Positions 6,456 through 7,409 of a stretch of DNA of 7,409 nucleotides are shown here, piece after piece. The stretch comes from Parachlamydiales bacterium. Lineage in GTDB: Bacteria; Chlamydiota; Chlamydiia; Chlamydiales; Simkaniaceae. The position numbers and the translations under genes are program-made. The DNA lies in contig DAOWHK010000059.1 in the NCBI GenBank assembly GCA_030641465.1, positions 1-7,409 of the forward strand, written 5' to 3'. Position 1 is the first letter of the stretch; every line of letters begins with the position of its first letter. The notes beneath the pieces are model-generated. The model had not been told where the DNA came from and searched no databases. It saw nothing but the letters and a program-made list of their open reading frames with translations.

Positions 6456-7409
6456 TTAAGAGAGTAATGCTTCGATGATGGTGTCTATCCAGGGTCCATC
6501 CTTCAGGGCGGAAATGTTTTCAAATTTTTCCAGTTGGGTTTTGAGCCCCCATATTGGAAGGGATCTAAAGATGTGCTGCTGCGCGACTGCACTCAAGTTC
6601 ATAAATGCAAATTTTTGTTGTGCATCCGAGATGTCTGGATCATGCAGAAGATGTTTAAAGCTACTAAGTTCCTCTGCATAGGTTTCATTTTGACAGCGTT
6701 TCCAAAGAGCAATGTTCTCTACATCATCCGCTATACCCATTTGAAGATTGACTTGATCAAGCTCTTTTTCTTTGAGATAAATTAATTGTTCTATGAGGTC
6801 TCCTTTTTGATCTCTTAGCCATCCTTTGGTGATTCTTAGAAGGCTGTTGAAGTTTTCATGTAGAAGGGCTTTTCCTTCCTCAGTAGGCCTTTCTGGGGTG
6901 TTGTTGTTTGCTAGGATAATTTGATAGATTTTGGTTTTAATCGCTTTTGGTAAAAGGGAAAATGCAGAGCGTAGCTTGGTTTGATCATTAGACTCGCGAA
7001 GAAGTCCTAGGAATTGCTCTAGTGAATGAATGTCATCTTGAATCTGATCGCTTCTGAAATAGGATGGAGTTCTAGCGAGCTGAGTTTGCCTCTCTTCAAG
7101 TCGGATGTGGAGTTCTGCAAGGCTTAGATCTTGTTTTTTTTCAAAATAGGTAAAATAGCTTTTTTCCAATGCTGCGTTGCTCTCTTCAGGGCTAGCTCGT
7201 GTTATGATTTGGTCGTTGCATTTCCAAAAAATGCCTTGGTCGTCTCGAATATAGGCTATATAATGTCCTGCTTCAAAGGTTCCGATATGCTCAATAAAGG
7301 CTTTTAGTTCATATTCTGCAGATGTGCCACTTTCTGTATAATGCGAGGGTAGGGAGTAACTTGTTGGGATATTAATAGCGGTGTTAATTTTTTCAAATGA
7401 TCCATTAGC
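6456..7409 (-). CDS. USP-family (peptidase C19) deubiquitinase, C-terminal part with helical tail (partial)
   Basis: The minus-strand frame is open from the stop at 6456-6458 to the right edge, giving 317 visible residues with the start outside the window. The first ~90 residues match the C-terminal half of the catalytic fold of ubiquitin-specific proteases: YELKAFIEHIG, then FEAGHYIAYIR with the catalytic His (codon 7263-7265), then FWKCNDQIIT with Asn (codon 7215-7217) at the place of the third catalytic residue (Asp481 in human USP7; Asn or Asp in this family), and SYFTYFEKK like the usual closing 'aYxLfYer' strand. The catalytic Cys box must lie upstream, off the window. The remaining ~225 residues are rich in Leu, Glu, Gln and Lys, predicted helical, and carry two weakly similar ~37-residue stretches; I recognise no named domain there. 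Likely role: removal of ubiquitin from host proteins after secretion into the host cell. The family call is strong; activity, substrate and secretion are inferred. A call starting at TTG 7167-7169 would lose the catalytic part. Confidence 0.85.
   Translation of the reverse strand, partial: ANGSFEKINTAINIPTSYSLPSHYTESGTSAEYELKAFIEHIGTFEAGHYIAYIRDDQGIFWKCNDQIITRASPEESNAALEKSYFTYFEKKQDLSLAELHIRLEERQTQLARTPSYFRSDQIQDDIHSLEQFLGLLRESNDQTKLRSAFSLLPKAIKTKIYQIILANNNTPERPTEEGKALLHENFNSLLRITKGWLRDQKGDLIEQLIYLKEKELDQVNLQMGIADDVENIALWKRCQNETYAEELSSFKHLLHDPDISDAQQKFAFMNLSAVAQQHIFRSLPIWGLKTQLEKFENISALKDGPWIDTIIEALLS

Noticed and set aside
6475..6785. Two overlapping plus-strand frames opposite the deubiquitinase tail
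   Set aside because: The minus-strand frame is part of a clearly recognisable longer protein; the plus-strand products are low-complexity and lack family features.
7167..7169. TTG as start codon of the minus-strand gene (237-residue product)
   Set aside because: The frame stays open to the window edge and the 80 upstream residues contain the USP His and Asn boxes, so the true start is beyond 7409.

Overview
The window looks like a piece of a chlamydial genome, probably from a Chlamydiae lineage outside the genus Chlamydia (an amoeba- or arthropod-associated 'environmental' chlamydia). Two signs point there. First, the gene order metal-binding protein / ATPase / permease fused to a DtxR-type repressor / second permease / dxr / rseP is the order I know from the Chlamydia trachomatis ytgABCD-dxr-yaeL cluster. 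The permease-repressor fusion (YtgC-YtgR) is a chlamydial hallmark. Second, the gene on the other side of the cluster encodes a eukaryotic-type ubiquitin-specific protease, the sort of host-directed protein found in intracellular bacteria. Base composition is AT-rich with many A or T runs. I cannot name the species.

Layout. Positions 1-6270 hold a tightly packed plus-strand operon. It contains the 3' end of ytgA (1-126), ytgB (119-886), ytgC with its repressor domain (891-2177), ytgD (2177-3136), dxr (3126-4295) and rseP (4339-6270). Genes overlap or nearly touch as far as dxr, which suggests one transcript with translational coupling; a 43-base spacer precedes rseP. Positions 6271-6379 form a large imperfect inverted repeat (arms of about 42 bases, loop 25 bases). 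The only gene after it, 6456 to the right edge (7409), is on the minus strand and converges on the operon. It is open at the window edge and is the C-terminal part of a USP-family (peptidase C19) deubiquitinase followed by a long helical tail.

How the parts work together. YtgA captures a divalent metal outside the inner membrane, YtgC and YtgD form the membrane channel, and YtgB supplies ATP-driven transport. The C-terminal part of YtgC is a metal-sensing repressor which in C. trachomatis is released by cleavage and represses its own operon. Downstream, Dxr makes MEP for isoprenoid synthesis and needs a divalent metal; RseP is a zinc intramembrane protease. The minus-strand gene is functionally separate and most likely acts on host ubiquitin.

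Most notable: the USP-type deubiquitinase, which is easily missed because a start-codon-based call would begin at a TTG downstream of its catalytic His/Asn motif; the long near-palindrome between the convergent genes; and an apparently shortened DNA-binding region in the YtgR domain combined with an MntR-like metal-ligand set.
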